This document shows positions 1-12,834 of a DNA stretch of 64,000 nucleotides, piece by piece (position 1 is the stretch's first letter; every line of letters starts with the position of its first letter). The stretch covers positions 186,001 to 250,000 of the forward strand of contig NBIV01000076.1 of NCBI GenBank assembly GCA_003194525.1. The letters are read 5' to 3'. The position numbers and the translations under genes are program-made. The DNA is from Gracilariopsis chorda. Lineage: Eukaryota; Rhodophyta; Florideophyceae; Gracilariales; Gracilariaceae. The notes beneath the pieces were generated by a model. The model did no database searches, was not told where the DNA came from, and saw only the letters and a list, made by a program, of their open reading frames with translations.

Positions 1-230
1 GGAATATAGTTTGGACCTAACCGTGCAGTGCTGAGTGGCTGGCTTTGCAGTTGTTTCTGTATCATCAGCTACTCAGATACAATCAAGAAGTATGCTGACT
101 TATCCAAACGGAAAGTGAAAACTGTTCAATTACACTTTTCATTTTTATTAATTTTGACTGCTACATGGGTGGTCAAGTGTGCAATTGATTGTCATTTGTT
201 GGCACTGCACAGATGACTGAAGTTGCTAGC
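1..230 (-). repeat. Short Helitron-associated repeat S, copy 1 (partial)
   Basis: This segment is the diverged reverse complement of about 13020-13240, and it also matches about 775-1010 in inverted orientation. It carries the shared GGCTGGCACTGCA-type words found in all short repeats of this window. It runs off the left edge, so only part is visible. With copy S2 it makes a loose large inverted repeat around a centre near 500-640. No coding sequence is supported. Confidence 0.6.
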
Positions 231-373
231 CACTCTGCTGTTCAGTGGCTGGCACTCCAGTACTGCCAGCTACCAAGCAACAGTGGCAGTAAACATACAG
301 CGGCAGCCAATAAGCTTTGTGCTTTACTGCTGCTGCTGATGGTGCTGGTAGTGGTGAATGTTTTGAATGGCAG

Positions 374-449
374 GGAGGTGTTGCGCTAAGGGAGGGTTTT
401 GCACGCACTGAAGAGGGCGTGCCCGGCACTTCATTGGCGCAACGCCTCC
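374..449. repeat. Terminal hairpin module, copy 1
   Basis: The arms GGAGGTGTTGCGCTA (374-388) and TGGCGCAACGCCTCC (435-449) form an almost perfect 15-bp stem with a loop of about 46 nt. Well-conserved copies lie at 20045-20120, 26605-26680, 27038-27113, 28979-29054 and 29143-29218. Weaker ones lie at 1209-1284 and 12835-12910. It borders short and long Helitron-family elements. Confidence 0.7.
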
Positions 450-639
450 GTTCAACCAACAACCACGGCCTCATAGCCATTTAAATGCTTAAGACGCGAG
501 AGATACCCAAACCCGGGTCTGCACTCTACTCCCGTAACTTCTTCGCTTATCTCAACACCCTCCGTACTATAATTATTTGCTGAAGAATGATGGGGTTATT
601 CTTGATTGACGAGAGGTCTTGGACTAATACATCTCCTTG

Positions 640-1175
640 CACGCCCCCTTCAATTCATGCAATTTCCATTTTGCCGCAACGCCTCCATACCAATTAGAGA
701 ATTAAGCAGCAGCAGCAGCAAAGCACAAAGCTCATTGGCTGCTTGGCTGGTGGTGCATGTTGACTTTGCGTGCTATTGATTGGCTAGCATAATAGTAAAT
801 GAGTGCAGTTCCAGCCAATGGCAATCAATTGAACACTTAAACTTCCATGTAGCAGCCAAAAGTAACAAATCTAAAAGAGGCACTGAAGAGTTACCACTTT
901 TTCTTTCGAAATACTTGCAGACTTTTTGGTTGCCTCTGAGCGGCTGACGCCACAGAAACCAATGCAAAGCCAGCCATTCAGCATTGCACGGTTATTGCCA
1001 AACTCTATTCCATAGCCATTCTTTTTGCCACGGCCCTGATTGATTTGCAGGCCGTTGGGGAGCAATAGTGGGTGGAAATGCTCTATAAATCTCCGATGTC
1101 ACCTTCATTCAGCGTAGGGCCGCGCCGCCTGCGGCCGAAGGTCGCCTCTATTCTTTTCTGTCCTTTAAAGCATTT
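640..1175 (+). repeat. Short non-autonomous Helitron-associated element, S2
   Basis: It starts with a half hairpin arm near 690 (GCAACGCCTCC) followed by CAG repeats (703-722). It continues with a middle section homologous to 13050-13300 and ends in a GC-rich block near 1110-1150 with CGGCC words. That block resembles the 3' GC-rich block of the full Helitrons. It has ends but no gene, and sits directly 5' of Helitron A in the same orientation. Confidence 0.6.
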
Positions 1176-1687
1176 CCTCGCGTACAAGGTGCGTGGTGTT
1201 GATCTATGGGAGGCTTTGCGCTACAGAATCGCTTTGCACCCCTCATTACGTGCATGGAAAACGCCCGTTTGGCGCAACGCGTCCCTGCTACTTCAAAAGT
1301 TCAACAGCAGAAGCTGCAAAGCGCACATTTTATAGACTGATGTTGCATGCTGATTGCCTCCTTGCTTCTCGGTGGCTGGCACTCCAGGCCAGCCAATCAG
1401 CAGTAGCTGGCTTGCGCAACACATGGTTGGCTTTCTGCACTGCACCAGTACAGTACAATGCAGTTAGCACATATACAACACTGGCACAGTGCAAAAAGCA
1501 TCTCATTAGCCGACAACACCCACTATTTTTACTGCCCACCAATAACGCAGTGTCGTATCCTTTGCCTACTTTGGGCACTGTTGTTGGCCTGGGACCTAGG
1601 CAAGGCCGCGCTCGTGCGGAGGTCGCAACAAGAGTAACACACTGAGTACCACGTATCTGGACACGTTCAGGTGCTGTTCTGTACTGT

Positions 1688-2012
1688 TGTGAGAGTACGC
1701 TGTTGCGGAGCACGGAGGGCTCCATGAATTGGAAGTGGTGTAATGCAAATCACAAAGCTATTGATTAATACAAGTTTCAATAGGGCGACAGCGACCCATT
1801 GCAATTATCAGCAGGAACGAGGCCAGACACCGCCCACGCGAACGGGCACAAGCTCGAAGATACAAAAGGCCTAGCCTTAGGCCGAGTAAACCTGATGGCG
1901 TCGCGAGCAGCAGCGACGAGCCCAGCATTGTGCTGACCTGTTTGATTGCCCTGAGCCAACTTTTCAGACACATCCCTACGTCATGAATCACTACAATGAC
2001 CAAACTGTGACA
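1688..2012 (+). repeat. 5' LTR of Copia 1
   Basis: About 325 bp, bounded by TGTGA at the start and TGTGACA at the end. It matches 6521-6844 with scattered substitutions and should carry the element's promoter. Confidence 0.93.
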
Positions 2013-2033
2013 GTAATGGGCCCAGAAGGTTCT
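2013..2033 (+). promoter_or_regulatory. Putative primer-binding site of Copia 1
   Basis: Directly after the 5' LTR lies a TGGGCCCAG word (2017-2025), beginning with the TGG expected of a tRNA 3' end complement. Copia 2 has TGGGCCTAG at the equivalent place. The word overlaps an ATG (2016) that opens the Gag frame, so the similarity could instead be conserved Gag coding sequence. Confidence 0.35.
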
Positions 2034-3117
2034 GTATCTGCAGAGTCTAGCGGCAGTCTCAACCACGCTCCAAGGTTTGTTACGAACGTGACTTCAAAAG
2101 TTCGCTACCGCGATACATTGCGTCGGTGGATGCGTATGATGACCAAGTTTTCAAAGGTTGATAACAAATGGAAAGCAATGTTTGAAGGGGCAGGTCATAT
2201 CATCTACATGGCACGCGATGAGACAGCACAGGACATGCTTAAGAAAGCAGAGACGTCAGGTGTCCTTTCTCTTGACGGATGGACGGAAGACCAGAACAAT
2301 GAGTGTCTGATTGAGAGCATTCTCGAAGTGATAGCCAAGGACAGTCCGACGGAGTAAATCAAAAGAGAGGTTGACTTACTAACCGCCATTCAAGAATGTG
2401 AACGTAAGCCTAACGAAAAGGTTTCAAAATTTGCAAGCCGATTTTCCGGTGCAGTGGCGCGCTATACGAACCACACGGGGGCCATAAGCGATGCAATACG
2501 TAGACAGTTCGCAATACTGATGCTTCGCAACGCCAACCTAACACCGGACATAATGAACGCTCTCGTTTTTTCAGCTTATGTCTATGGGTAACGCATCTAA
2601 GGTTGATCGATCTGCACAACTCACTGTCTTGGAGGTCGAGTTGAAGTCTTTAGCCGCACTCCTTGCGACTGTGAGCGAGAAAAATGATCATAACCTCAGA
2701 GTTCTAAAGATTAAGGTGAATGATGCGGTGAAGAAGATTCAAGATCAACGATCCTGCAATGTTCCGATGTTTACCCAGGATGTTGCGTCTGAATACCTAT
2801 CACATGTGGACAACGCGCAGCAGAAAAGTAATATTCGTACCCAGCCCAAAGTCCAAGGCTCCACGCTTGGAAAAAGAGGCATCAGCACCCAACCTGGCCG
2901 AAGACAATTTATTAAGAAGCTCAAAGAGGAGAGTTCTTGTCATGCATGTGGAGAGCTTGGACACTGGTACAAGGACAGGGAAGAGTGTTTCGAGAAAATG
3001 CGCAAAAGAAGCTCTCAGAACAAGGCTGAGAAGGCGAGACGAGTTCTAGATGACGACCCACCTAAGGCCGATGACGCCAAGAACGAACGGGTCATGAAGT
3101 CGCTTTTTCCGCAGTGA
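2016..3117 (+). pseudogene. gag: Copia 1 Gag (capsid-nucleocapsid), broken
   Basis: The reading frame from ATG 2016 continues to a TAA at 2355-2357 and stays readable in the same frame to a TAA at 2587-2589. The homology then moves to another frame (2578-3117), so at least one stop and one frameshift interrupt it. The C-terminal part has a zinc-knuckle-like Cys-x2-Cys-x4-His-x7-Cys pattern near 2938-2990 (CHACGELGHW...EEC), typical of the RNA-binding nucleocapsid part of Copia Gag. The rest is charged and helical. The product would coat the element RNA in cytoplasmic particles. Confidence 0.75.
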
Positions 3118-6100
3118 GGCCAGGCGAGCTCCGCCCTGACCTCAACCCAATATTAGATGAAGGAGCACCAACGTCTACGGGTGGGATTGAAGAAGTGACC
3201 TCGTTGTGCGATGCATTCGGGATCCCGCTGATCTTGGAGCCCCCTCGTGACCTCTACCTTCACGGATGGGGCAACACTGGAGCAAACGCCCGGCCGATTA
3301 TATTCTCCTGGGTCATTGTCATCAATGATCTGAACGGTCTCCCCACAGCAATCCCCTTCGATTTAGTTGACGGATCATCACTGCTACTGATCGGCTTAGA
3401 CCTCAAACGTTACTCGGATACGCTTAACCGCGCGAATCCAGCTACACTCCGTTTTCGACGTGCGATGGATAATGCTGACCGAGTTTTCCAAACTTACATC
3501 GGTCCTGATAGCTGCGGCAATGACCGACTTCGTATATACATCATACCGCATCATGCATCCACCATTCACTCGCTGTTGGGAAATGCTGATGGGGACATGG
3601 ATAAGAATACATTGAAAAAGATAAACCGATTTACCCATGCCACTTCTACCGAAGTGAAGGCCTTCCTGGAAGACGCAGATAAACTGAGCAACAACCTATC
3701 CCACATGTTTGACACCATTTACGAAGCTTGTGGTATTTGTGGGTGGACAGGTCGACCAGCCCCTCGGAAGAAGATGTCGATCAGCCATGTGAACGAGGCA
3801 TTCAACCAATCAGTACAAACAGATTTCCTCGTTGCATACATTGGCGACGAAAAGTATGAAGTTTTGAACATCATCGACGCTGGCACGAACTATGGAGAGC
3901 GAGTCATCGTAGCTAACAAAAACGCAGAGGAATTATCGAACAAGCTGGAATCGGAATGGATATACCATCATGGTGCGCCGAAGTCCTTTAGCGCCGACCC
4001 CGAGTTCACAAGGCCGGTTCTGACCAAGCTACTATCCTCATATGGCATTGTGACTAAAGACCGACCAGCGCGATGCTCCTCTAAGAATGGTAAGGTGGAG
4101 CGCAACAACGGCTTGTTCAAGTCCGTTCTGTCACGTATTGCGAAAGAGAGAACAACATCCGCCCCCAATACGCTCGTTGCACGTGCATCTTTTCTCTGCA
4201 ACTTGTTCCACGGCAATAGTATACTGAGCTCATTCTAGCTTGCGAGAGGATACTCACCATCGCTTTTGGGAATGCCTTCGACCAGAGTCCCTGAAGAGCT
4301 TCTCAGAGCACATAAGCGCACCACGGCGACGCGAGCGCTTCAGAAGGTCTTAAAAGCACGCAATAGCCACCTGCTCCCTCCGCACACTATCAAGCCTGGT
4401 ACAGCCATTTCGGTATATTATAACACGTGTAAGCAGAACTATCCTGTTCGATGGGTCAAAGCCACAGTGACAAACACGACGCCCTTCTACGTTCGATGCA
4501 GAAGATCTAATGGCGGCCCGCCCATGAGAGTGGCATACGAACACGTGAGACTGGTCCCAGATAGTAAGCTGGCAGAAGAGTTACAAGAAGGCATCCTGGA
4601 AGACATACTCGCAGAGGATGCTCCTCCACCCCCTACGGAAGAAGAAACTGAACAATTAGCAGAGGCAGAACAGATGAAACTCGATGTATTTAGGCCGGAC
4701 AGCCCTACTGATGATGCAGGATCGGCAAACTCACCTGCACGCTCATCGTTCCTCAGTACCGCAGTCGTTGGAGACCCAACCCGGGATATTGGACAACCCG
4801 CAGCAGAGGGCCCTCCTGAGAGCAAAGAGGCAGAGCTCAGCTCAGATGAGCAGTACGTGTTGAACGATATTTACAACGCGATCGGCAATGCACAGGTTAC
4901 TCGGAAAAAGATGGACTGCGCGCCACAGTGGATCCTGGATAAGGCTGTCGACGAAGAGTTATAGAAGGCTTCGAAGGGAGCGTATGTCGAAGTCCATGAG
5001 TCCATGGTGCCCAGAGACGCTAATGTGATCGGTTCTCCTGTGGTGTACAAGGTTAAGAGTGAAGGGAAAGAACGAAAACGCATGAAAGCCAGACTTTTTC
5101 CCCATGGAAATAGAGATAAAGAGAAAGGAAACATTCGCAACGATTCCGCAAACGCTCAGTTTGACATTATTTGAATTCTCCTTTCATTCACTTCGATCCT
5201 GAAATTTTGCCTTGGATGCATTGACATCAAAGGTTCTTATCTGCAGAGTGGACCCATCACACGGGATCTCTACATAAGGCGACCAGCCGAGTGGAATGGC
5301 AAACGCGGCATCCTCTGGAAGCTCGTCAAGCTCCCGTATGGGATCAGCGAAGCTGGAAGGCAGTGGGCTACCGTGATCGAGCACTGGCTACTGTTTGAAG
5401 CAAACTTTTCACGGGCTTTTGGAGTAAGCCAAATCTATATACGTCGAAATAAGGATAGAGAGATTACGATGTTAGTTGCCAAACTTAGTGATGACCTCCT
5501 TTTCTCTGGTTCTGTTCAAGATATGCTTGATTTTGCAGACGAGATTGGCACTCGGTTTAGGATCAGCAAGGCCATTATCAATGAGGAAATTAAGTTCAAT
5601 GGTTGCACCATCTTGCAAGCCGAGGGCTTTACCATACAGATTTCTATGGAGGATTATGCAGCCGGTATAAAGCCCATCAATATCAGCAAGAATAGAAGAA
5701 CAATGCGAAAGGATAAAGCACAGCCGCATGAGATTGCAGCTTATCGAGCTATGGCAGGAGCCCTCATTAGGCTCGGATGCGGAGCACTACCGCAAGCAGC
5801 GTACTTTGGATCATTGATGCAGCAAAGAATACCACAGCTGACAGTCGAGCAACTGCTTAATGCAAATCGTACGCTCTCTGAACTACGGAACCTACGGCCA
5901 TTGATCACGTTTCATCGCCCGTTAGAAGCAATCAGCTTTGCTGAAGTGGTATCATTCTCTGACGCCTCGTTTAATATTTCAGCTAGTCAACAGTACGGGC
6001 AGACTGGTTTCGTCACGGGTATTCGTTACATAACATCAACAGGAGACGCTACAACTTTTCACCTGGTGGATTGGGCTAGCATGAAGCAAAGACGAGTATC

Positions 6101-6326
6101 ACATTCGTCATATGGGGCTAAGATTATCGCGTGCACAGAAGCGGATGATCGGGGTTATCGCATCAAGGCCACGCTAAAATCCATATCCCCAGCAGACGCG
6201 TTCTCACATATTCTGAACGTGGATTCAAAAGGGCTATTTGATACTATCACAACACTCCACGAGGGAAAACAATACAGGCTTCGGCAGACCGTGCAGCGCA
6301 TCAGAGATTCCTTTGAATCGAAATAG
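3114..6326 (+). pseudogene. pol: Copia 1 Pol: protease region, integrase, reverse transcriptase, RNase H
   Basis: One frame runs through the whole stretch and is broken only by in-frame stops at 4236 (TAG), 4962 (TAG) and 5172 (TGA). Integrase comes first: a His-His-Cys-Cys zinc region (3630-3740, ending CGIC) and catalytic Asp, Asp and Glu in QTDF, SADPEF and KVERN (about 3818, 3998 and 4096). Reverse transcriptase follows with YLQSG, LPYG and the active-site variant LSDD (about 5488). RNase H shows FSDAS and later acidic residues near 5960-6160. The order IN before RT identifies Copia. The stops make it non-functional unless read through. Confidence 0.9.
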
Positions 6327-6520
6327 CTTTATTCTTTACGTTGGATTCAAGGGAAAGCGAATGTCGCAGACGCCCTGACAAAGAATAACCCGACGTCTCA
6401 CCGACTACTCAACAGAGTAGCAGCGACGGGAATGCTACTGCTCCCGAACCACAAATCTTTTGGTCTCAATAGTGATACTTGGACGTAGTTGCAGCAAGAA
6501 TTTGCTGCAACTGGGGGGTA

Positions 6521-6844
6521 TGTGATACTACGCTGTTGCGGAGCACGGAGGGCTCCATGAATTGGAAGTGGTGTAATGCAAATCACAAAGCTAATGATTA
6601 ATACAAGTTTGATTAGGGCGACAGCGCCCACTGCAATTATCAGCAGGAACGAGGCCAGACAACGCCCACGCAAACGGGCACAAGCTCGAAGATACAAAAG
6701 GACTAGCCTTAGGCCGAGTAAACCTGATGGCGTCGCGAGCAGCAGCGACGAGCCCAGCATTGTGCTGAACTTTTTGATTGCCCTTAGCCAACATTGCAGA
6801 CACATCCCTACGTGATGAATCACTACAATGACCAAACTGTGACA
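6521..6844 (+). repeat. 3' LTR of Copia 1
   Basis: About 324 bp, homologous to 1688-2012. A G-run polypurine tract (6513-6518) precedes its TGTGA start. It is followed by the ACTGT target duplication. Confidence 0.93.
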
Positions 6845-6849
6845 ACTGT

Positions 6850-7304
6850 AGTGATCATTTGACGGCGATCCAGGAAGTCTGATGTTTTCCCGGACCTAAT
6901 ACCAGCTTGTCGTGCAGGGTACGTGGTGGCCGCCGTGCCATACATCTTGGGGCTGGAAAGCGCATTGCAGTGTGTGAGTAAAGGCATACCAGTCCTTTCA
7001 ATCAGACGCTGGTTAAACATCGAATGGCCTGAAAACCAGCTGGGCACACTCTGCCCGTCATAATCCAACAAGAGTGTGTGCAAGAGTCTCTATGCTGCGC
7101 ACGACTGCATCGCGTAAATATAAGTCTTGGACCAATTTTTCTTAATTGCTCATGCAACTAGGTCTGGTGGGTGCAAAGCAACAATCAGCAACCACTTTTT
7201 TCACTTTCAACTCTGTGTGAAATTGTCTATTATTCTGGATTTCTGGCAAATAATATAGCGGTTTAAAAAAATAGAATTGATGTTTTCTTTTCTTGTAAAT
7301 TACT
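6850..7304 (+). other. Helitron A 5' leader, downstream half
   Basis: 6850-7130 is the diverged reverse complement of 25830-26110, the leader of Helitron B, which shows the Copia insertion split a continuous leader. 7130-7304 is AT-rich. No gene is supported here. Confidence 0.7.
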
Positions 7305-8287
7305 ATGACGCTTGAAGGTCTACGCACGAGTTCTGGTGGAGCCTTAACTCACTCTAAAGGTGCCAGACCAAACTCGGGAGATGCCCGAGACAATTCTGGA
7401 GGTGCGAGATAGAACTCAGGTGGCACAAGGCAAAACGCTGGTGTTCGTCACATCGGCAGTGATGGAGGACGGGCAGGAGCTAGAAGACCCCGGATAGTAC
7501 CCGCTCCTCCAGTTGTAGATGAGGTGGGGTTAAATGAGAGCGGAGCGCACGTTCAAGGACCCATTGTTTGAGCGGTGGAAGAAGACGAAATTACTCCTGC
7601 CTCTACGTCGTGTGCAGCGGCAGATAGCACAAGCAGAGCTGGAGCCAGTGTGCCCGTTGCCACAGGTCTATTAAGTTCGTGCTCAATACCTGGATTTCTG
7701 GAGTTTGTGAGAGGCCTTCCCAGTCACATTCTTCCGCATCCGATGCCTCTCCCTCTCCCACTGATGCCTGCAGAATAAATGCCCGATGCGATGGAATTCG
7801 AAGAGGGTGAGAGTTCCGTGCTACTTCACAACCACCGCCGCCACGGCAGCCTGCTCTGCCACAAGCTGAATAAAAGAAAGAACAGATGCCGGTCCCGATG
7901 GAAGTGGAGGAGGATGAGATCTTACCGGCCCCCTCACACCATCCACAGCAGCACCCGCAGCAACTGCTTGATACGACGGTCATGCAGTCTACGGGGTGTC
8001 CTGATCTAGGACTATATCGGGTCCTATGCGTGTAATCCCGTGGCAGCTCAGGCGAGGAATGACCAGGGCAACCGTGCAAGCATGCCAGAGCTTCACACAC
8101 TTCCCACTTCTAGTCAAAGGCGATGCCAAAGATGCAGCGAACACTTCCACTGCTCTCTTTCTGCCCGTTCCCGGAATGGAAATTGAAAACTCACAGCTGC
8201 AAGTATTACGGTTGCATTTTTCTTGGCAAGGAGACTACCGGAGTGTGCTGTGGAATTAGAAGAATGTCAAGATAGGGCGTCACGTTT
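7305..8287 (+). pseudogene. Helitron A N-terminal Pro/Glu-rich and zinc-finger region
   Basis: The segment aligns with the Helitron B leader protein (25673 to about 24660 on the minus strand). It encodes remnants of Gly/Arg-rich and Pro/Glu-rich repeats and then a Cys-rich stretch near 8200-8260 (HSCKYYG...GVCCG), equivalent to CKYCG...VCCG in copy B. Several stops and frame changes break it. This Cys-rich stretch resembles the N-terminal zinc finger often found ahead of the Rep domain in Helitron proteins. Confidence 0.6.
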
Positions 8288-8307
8288 GCAGAAGGTGTTG
8301 GAACGAG

Positions 8308-10868
8308 TTGGCTCGCAGTCGTTATCGCCTGAGAGTCTTTCACAGTTATTTTCTCAACATTAATACACTCTTTGCGACGACACAAGCTTTCATGGACATG
8401 TATTATGTGACGGGAGGCGGTCCCTCCTTTATCGGACTGGAGGGCAACGCAGCTTTCGCTCTCTGCACGCAGAAACAGAACAACACGCGCTACTGCTTTC
8501 TGAAGCGTACAGGTCCCCTTTCCTTAGATCCATCTCACTATGTACGTGCCAGTTTGCATGCGTTCTTTCAAGACATCAACGTACGAGAGATCTTGCCCAT
8601 GTTGTAGGATGTGATCCAGTCCAAGCCAGACTTGATGTGCGAGCGGTACCGATCTATGCTTAGCACGCAACCATAACAACAAAATGCAGAGACCGCCGTG
8701 GATATCAGCGTGAAAGCAGCGGAACAAGGATTAGCAGTACTTGCATACGAAGGAGCACGAAGTGCCACGATCAGTACTTCTGATGCAGGTGCTGGCCTTC
8801 TCCTTGAACATGCTTCTAGTGGGGGGCCAACCATGATGAAAACGCTCGTGGTGGATCTGACTGGCCTATACCGAGTGGAGTCTCAAGTACCGCGCTTGGA
8901 ACAAGGAACCTTAACAGAAGAGCATGTTATAGTGACGGCTTCTACTGATGCTGCTGGAGCTCGGGCGACTGCAAATGTTTCAAAAAATGCCCAAGTGTGG
9001 TACAGACTTCGGAAACCCGTGTCCAAACGTGCAGTGAAATACACATTCCTTCTTCTCCACCCGTACGGCAATCACCACAAACTGTTTGACCTTGGCGTGT
9101 TTCTGGATGCAAGGAGCTCCACACAGCAGAGGTCACGTCTCAGTGTCAACGAGTGGAAGCTCCAAAAGCTCATCTGGGCTGAGAACGCGAAGAGACGACT
9201 GTACTCAGACAACATCCTTCTGAACAGTGGAATTTTGATGCAGATGTAGATGCTTCGAACCCACAAAAACATTGAAGACATGCGACTGAATTTCCTGGAA
9301 AGGGAACAAAAGGTACGCATTGTAGAAAAGCAAGAAGTTCAGCAAGCACAGCCAAAACCCGGCCAAGTGTCACCATCCCAGTTAGCGAAAATGGGACCGA
9401 TCTTACTGCCCAATGACTTGGTCAACTCAGCAGCGTCCTCGAAGAACAAACGCGTGGATGTACACACCATCGTTACGCAGAGGAAACCACCTTCTCTGTG
9501 CATTACAATCACTACGAACATCTGGCGGGAGGACATCCAGCGCCTTGGGGTGGACACCAGCAATCTTAGCGCATTTACGGCACAGATTAACCGCCCTCGA
9601 CCGTTTCACCGAACGCATCTGATTGCAAGGAAGTACATCCAGTACGCAAATGGCTTCATGAAGGACTTGGAGAAGAACGAGGAGCAAATCTTTGGAATGA
9701 AGTGCTTGGGGCTTCCATCAAAGCTTGAGTTTCAAGAACACAATTAACCTCATCATCACATGCTCATGTGGCTCTAGGGACCTGTCATTCAAGATTTTGA
9801 TGTGATGAACACGCTGATTTGTGCATAAGTGCCCCTTCCCGGTGCAGACGACGCGTTGCGTGCTCTCATTCGTTCCATGCACACTCACCGCCACTCCTTT
9901 TATTCCCGTAATCGCGCTGGGCAGTGCAAGTTTGGATACGACAGCAACGTGATTGTGCCAGAGATATAAATTGAAGAGGGCACGAGTCTCGTGATCTACC
10001 GACGACGAAGGCACGAACACCTCAATACTGTGCCATACAACCCAACTCTGACCAAGAAGCACCACTTTTATATCAGTGTGGAACGCACGCAAGGAGGGGC
10101 GCAGTGGCTTATCTGACAAAGTACGCGTTTCAGCAACCCAAAGCTCAGGAAGTGGTGCTCAGTGTGAGTGGTTCTACGGAAACAGGCACACAGAACGAGC
10201 AGCAACAAGAGCCACAGGTGCAGAAAGACATTCGTGCATACATGCAAGCGCGTGTGGTGGGTGCGGTCAACGCAGCTTGGAGAATTTCGAGTTTCGACAG
10301 GTTAAGATCGTGCCTAAAGTACAGTGACTGGCCATTTACTTGGCAGGAGAGCAAAATTTTCTGCTCAGAGGTCCAAATCAATTCCATTCGGCATCGCCAC
10401 CGTCTAAATTGGAGAGATAATTTGCAAGGCCGGAAGCATATGCAAACCTCGACTAGCTTTCGTACTTTGAAAAACTGCGGTTGTATCCCACGATTCTTGG
10501 CATTGTGCTTAACCGATACGACGGAGAAAGCACTCAGGTGATCACAGAAGACTGTGATCCGCCCATGTACGTAGTAGAGCGCATGGAAGATGAGCAGTAA
10601 CTCGAAAGGATTAGAGGTATTTCACTGTCCGACATTGAGCTCTTTGCTCTGCTCTTGCTGCTCATGAATCGCGGCTAGAGCTCTTACGAAGACGCCAGGA
10701 CTTTTAACGAACAGCAGTATGAAACTCATCGTGAAACGGCGATTGAAAGCGAACTGCTCGCCGACTGTTCCGAGCAGGATATTGCGTTTCAAGAATCAGT
10801 GCAGATCTACATCACGCTCTCCGAGCTACGACGTTTGGTTGTCACAGTATACCAACAAGAGGTAGACC
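8308..10868 (+). pseudogene. Helitron A Rep (rolling-circle replication initiator), broken
   Basis: The translated pieces 8308-8607, 8698-9249, 9250-9747 and 10104-10350 align in order with the 842-residue Rep of copy B. The HUH metal-binding motif is still readable as PHHHML just after a TAA at about 9745. The catalytic-Tyr motif survives as YLTKYAF near 10106-10126. Stops at 8605, 9247 and 9745 and frame changes after 9750 abolish the product. At the B-copy stop between Rep and helicase this copy has an Arg codon (about 10829), showing the ancestral protein ran straight into the helicase. Confidence 0.85.
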
Positions 10869-10876
10869 CAGATAAA

Positions 10877-12634
10877 ATGGCTGTCCACAACTGGGAAACG
10901 CTATGTAGTGACAGACATACAGGCGATGAGCAGCAACGGAAGCAAGAAATGTATCGACCTGTAGTGGGGATCTCAAACCAGCACGGTAGACCATTGCTTT
11001 TCCATCACACCTTCTTCTCCTAACACCTACAGCAGGATGATGCAGCATTGACTGAGATGAATCGAGCTACAACAACTCGAGACCCGCGAATGGTGCAAAA
11101 TGCGTCAACGTTGCAGTCCCGTTACGCCACCTTAAAACCTCGCCAAAGCCAGGTAATTGACACCATCATTGCCGCATTTCAACATCGACAAGCGCTGCAG
11201 GAGCGAACAAGCACTCCCGGAAAGGAGTTATTCGTGCAAGGATCCGCAGGAACCGGGAATACATACGTGCTCAAACTCCTTCGCCATATCGATGAGTCGG
11301 AAGGAATGCTCACCGAAATGAATACTACAAAAGGCATTGCAGCATCGTTGTACGAAATTGGCTGCACTATAAATAACCTGCTCGGACCGGGTGTAGCTGA
11401 TAATGACATTACAAGCAGCACTACAGCCACTTGTTCCAAGTACGGTCCCCGATCTCAGCGTGCAGTACTGCTACGTTAAATGCAACTGCTCTTATTGGAT
11501 GAGGCGTCCATGCTCTCAAGAAAGCTTTTGGAACTCATGGATGCGTTGCTCAAACATCTTCGCTGCAGTGGAATGGACAACTCACCTCCATGTGAGTGCT
11601 TGGCCATCTTTCTATCCGGCAACTACTCCCAGCTACTTCTAGTTGTGCCGCAAGTATATATGGCGGCTAAGCCGACTGGAAATGTGAGACAAGTGTACAC
11701 AAACATTCTCAACGATGTTCCATGGAAGAGTGATCTATGGACATTGTGCTTGGTTCAAGTGCTGTACTGCACCGAATAAGTACGCTAAGCCGATGACCTG
11801 GTATTTGCGTCGCTGTTACGTTCCAATACACTCAAAAAATCCAATAACGCTATAATACCACTTTGATCTAGCGGGGAAATGAAAAACGCTTACCAATTCC
11901 TGTGGAAATGGCTCACAACACCGCGCAGGGAGGATGTGACTCTCAGAAAAATGCTCATTGCGTCCAAAAATCATTTGGTCGATGAAAATTATGCGGCAGC
12001 GCTGGATTTGTTTTCTGGTGAGCGCTTCACTCTTTTTTCAGCGACTAATGTACAACCTGATCGTGAAAAGAACCCAGACTCCGACATCGTCAGTACTATC
12101 GTTCCTGAGTTTGCATGTCAGTATGCGCCTACTGGAGTACCGCCTCTTAACTTGGACCTGAAGATTGGTGTGCCAGTTTTGGTCATTCGGAACGTGATGC
12201 TTCCCGGTGTGTTTACTGGAAAGCTGTTCGTGGTCGTGCGTGTAGATCATTTTACGATGCAGGCGGCTCAATTCGACGAGAACAAACAGGTGCTGGAACA
12301 ACAGCTCTTGCATCGTATGGACTTCTAGTTATCTTTCGCAGAAATTTGCATGACTCAAAGGCAGTCTCCCGTTCGCCTCGCGTTTGCAGCAGCCGTTCAA
12401 AAAGCTCAGGAAAAGACCTTGAATGGCTTGGTTATCAATGTGCTATCCAAATTCTTCTGCGCAGGTCAGTTGTATGTCCCATCGTCGCTCGTTCGAGAAA
12501 GAGGTCATGTGCTGCTCCCATATCACCCGCATCTTACACTCGAAAATGCGCAAACAATTCTTTCTGTGCCTGTGGATATCGCAAACACAGTCCCACCTGA
12601 AACCATCTGGTTTTGCATCCCTCAACATGCGTAA
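10877..12634 (+). pseudogene. Helitron A Pif1-type helicase, broken
   Basis: The pieces 11048-11479, 11480-11779, 11879-12328 and 12350-12634 match the copy B helicase in order. The Walker A motif reads GSAGTGNT, so the ATP-binding lysine has become Asn. Walker B is kept as LLLDEASML, and the C-terminal GQLYV region is degraded. Stops lie at about 11477, 11777 and 12326. Even if expressed, the enzyme should be unable to hydrolyse ATP. Confidence 0.85.
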
Positions 12635-12834
12635 TCATACGTCTTACGTTCTTCATTCATTTAATTGAACTTCTTGCTTTTCTGCTTTTGCTCTTTCCAC
12701 CCTTTTCTTCTTATAAACGCTTTTTATCACTCCCTCACCGCAGCGCACAGCGCCGCCCACGGCCGAGTACCACTTCCTCTTGTCTCCCCTTTTTATAGAT
12801 TTGTAGAAAATGACGGGGTACATGTTGATTGATC

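Larger units (their letters stand above)
1688..6844 (+). mobile_element. Copia (Ty1-type) LTR retrotransposon 1, degraded
   Basis: The element is 5157 bp with direct LTRs at both ends (about 20 differences by eye over about 324 bp). It starts TGTGA, ends CA, and is flanked by the perfect 5-bp target duplication ACTGT at 1683-1687 and 6845-6849. Integrase lies before reverse transcriptase, which defines Copia order. The polypurine-like GGGGGG run directly precedes the 3' LTR. LTR divergence and broken frames make it an old, inactive copy. Confidence 0.95.

Noticed and set aside
1330..1725. 131-residue minus-strand frame at the Helitron A leader and Copia edge
   Set aside because: It spans the leader and the Copia LTR, which are unrelated sequences joined by insertion, so it cannot be an ancestral gene.
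3100..3117. Programmed -1 frameshift (CTTTTTC) between Copia 1 Gag and Pol
   Set aside because: The heptamer does not match the slip geometry, and an upstream frame change returns the sequence to one phase. Two mutations in an ancestral single Gag-Pol frame explain it better.
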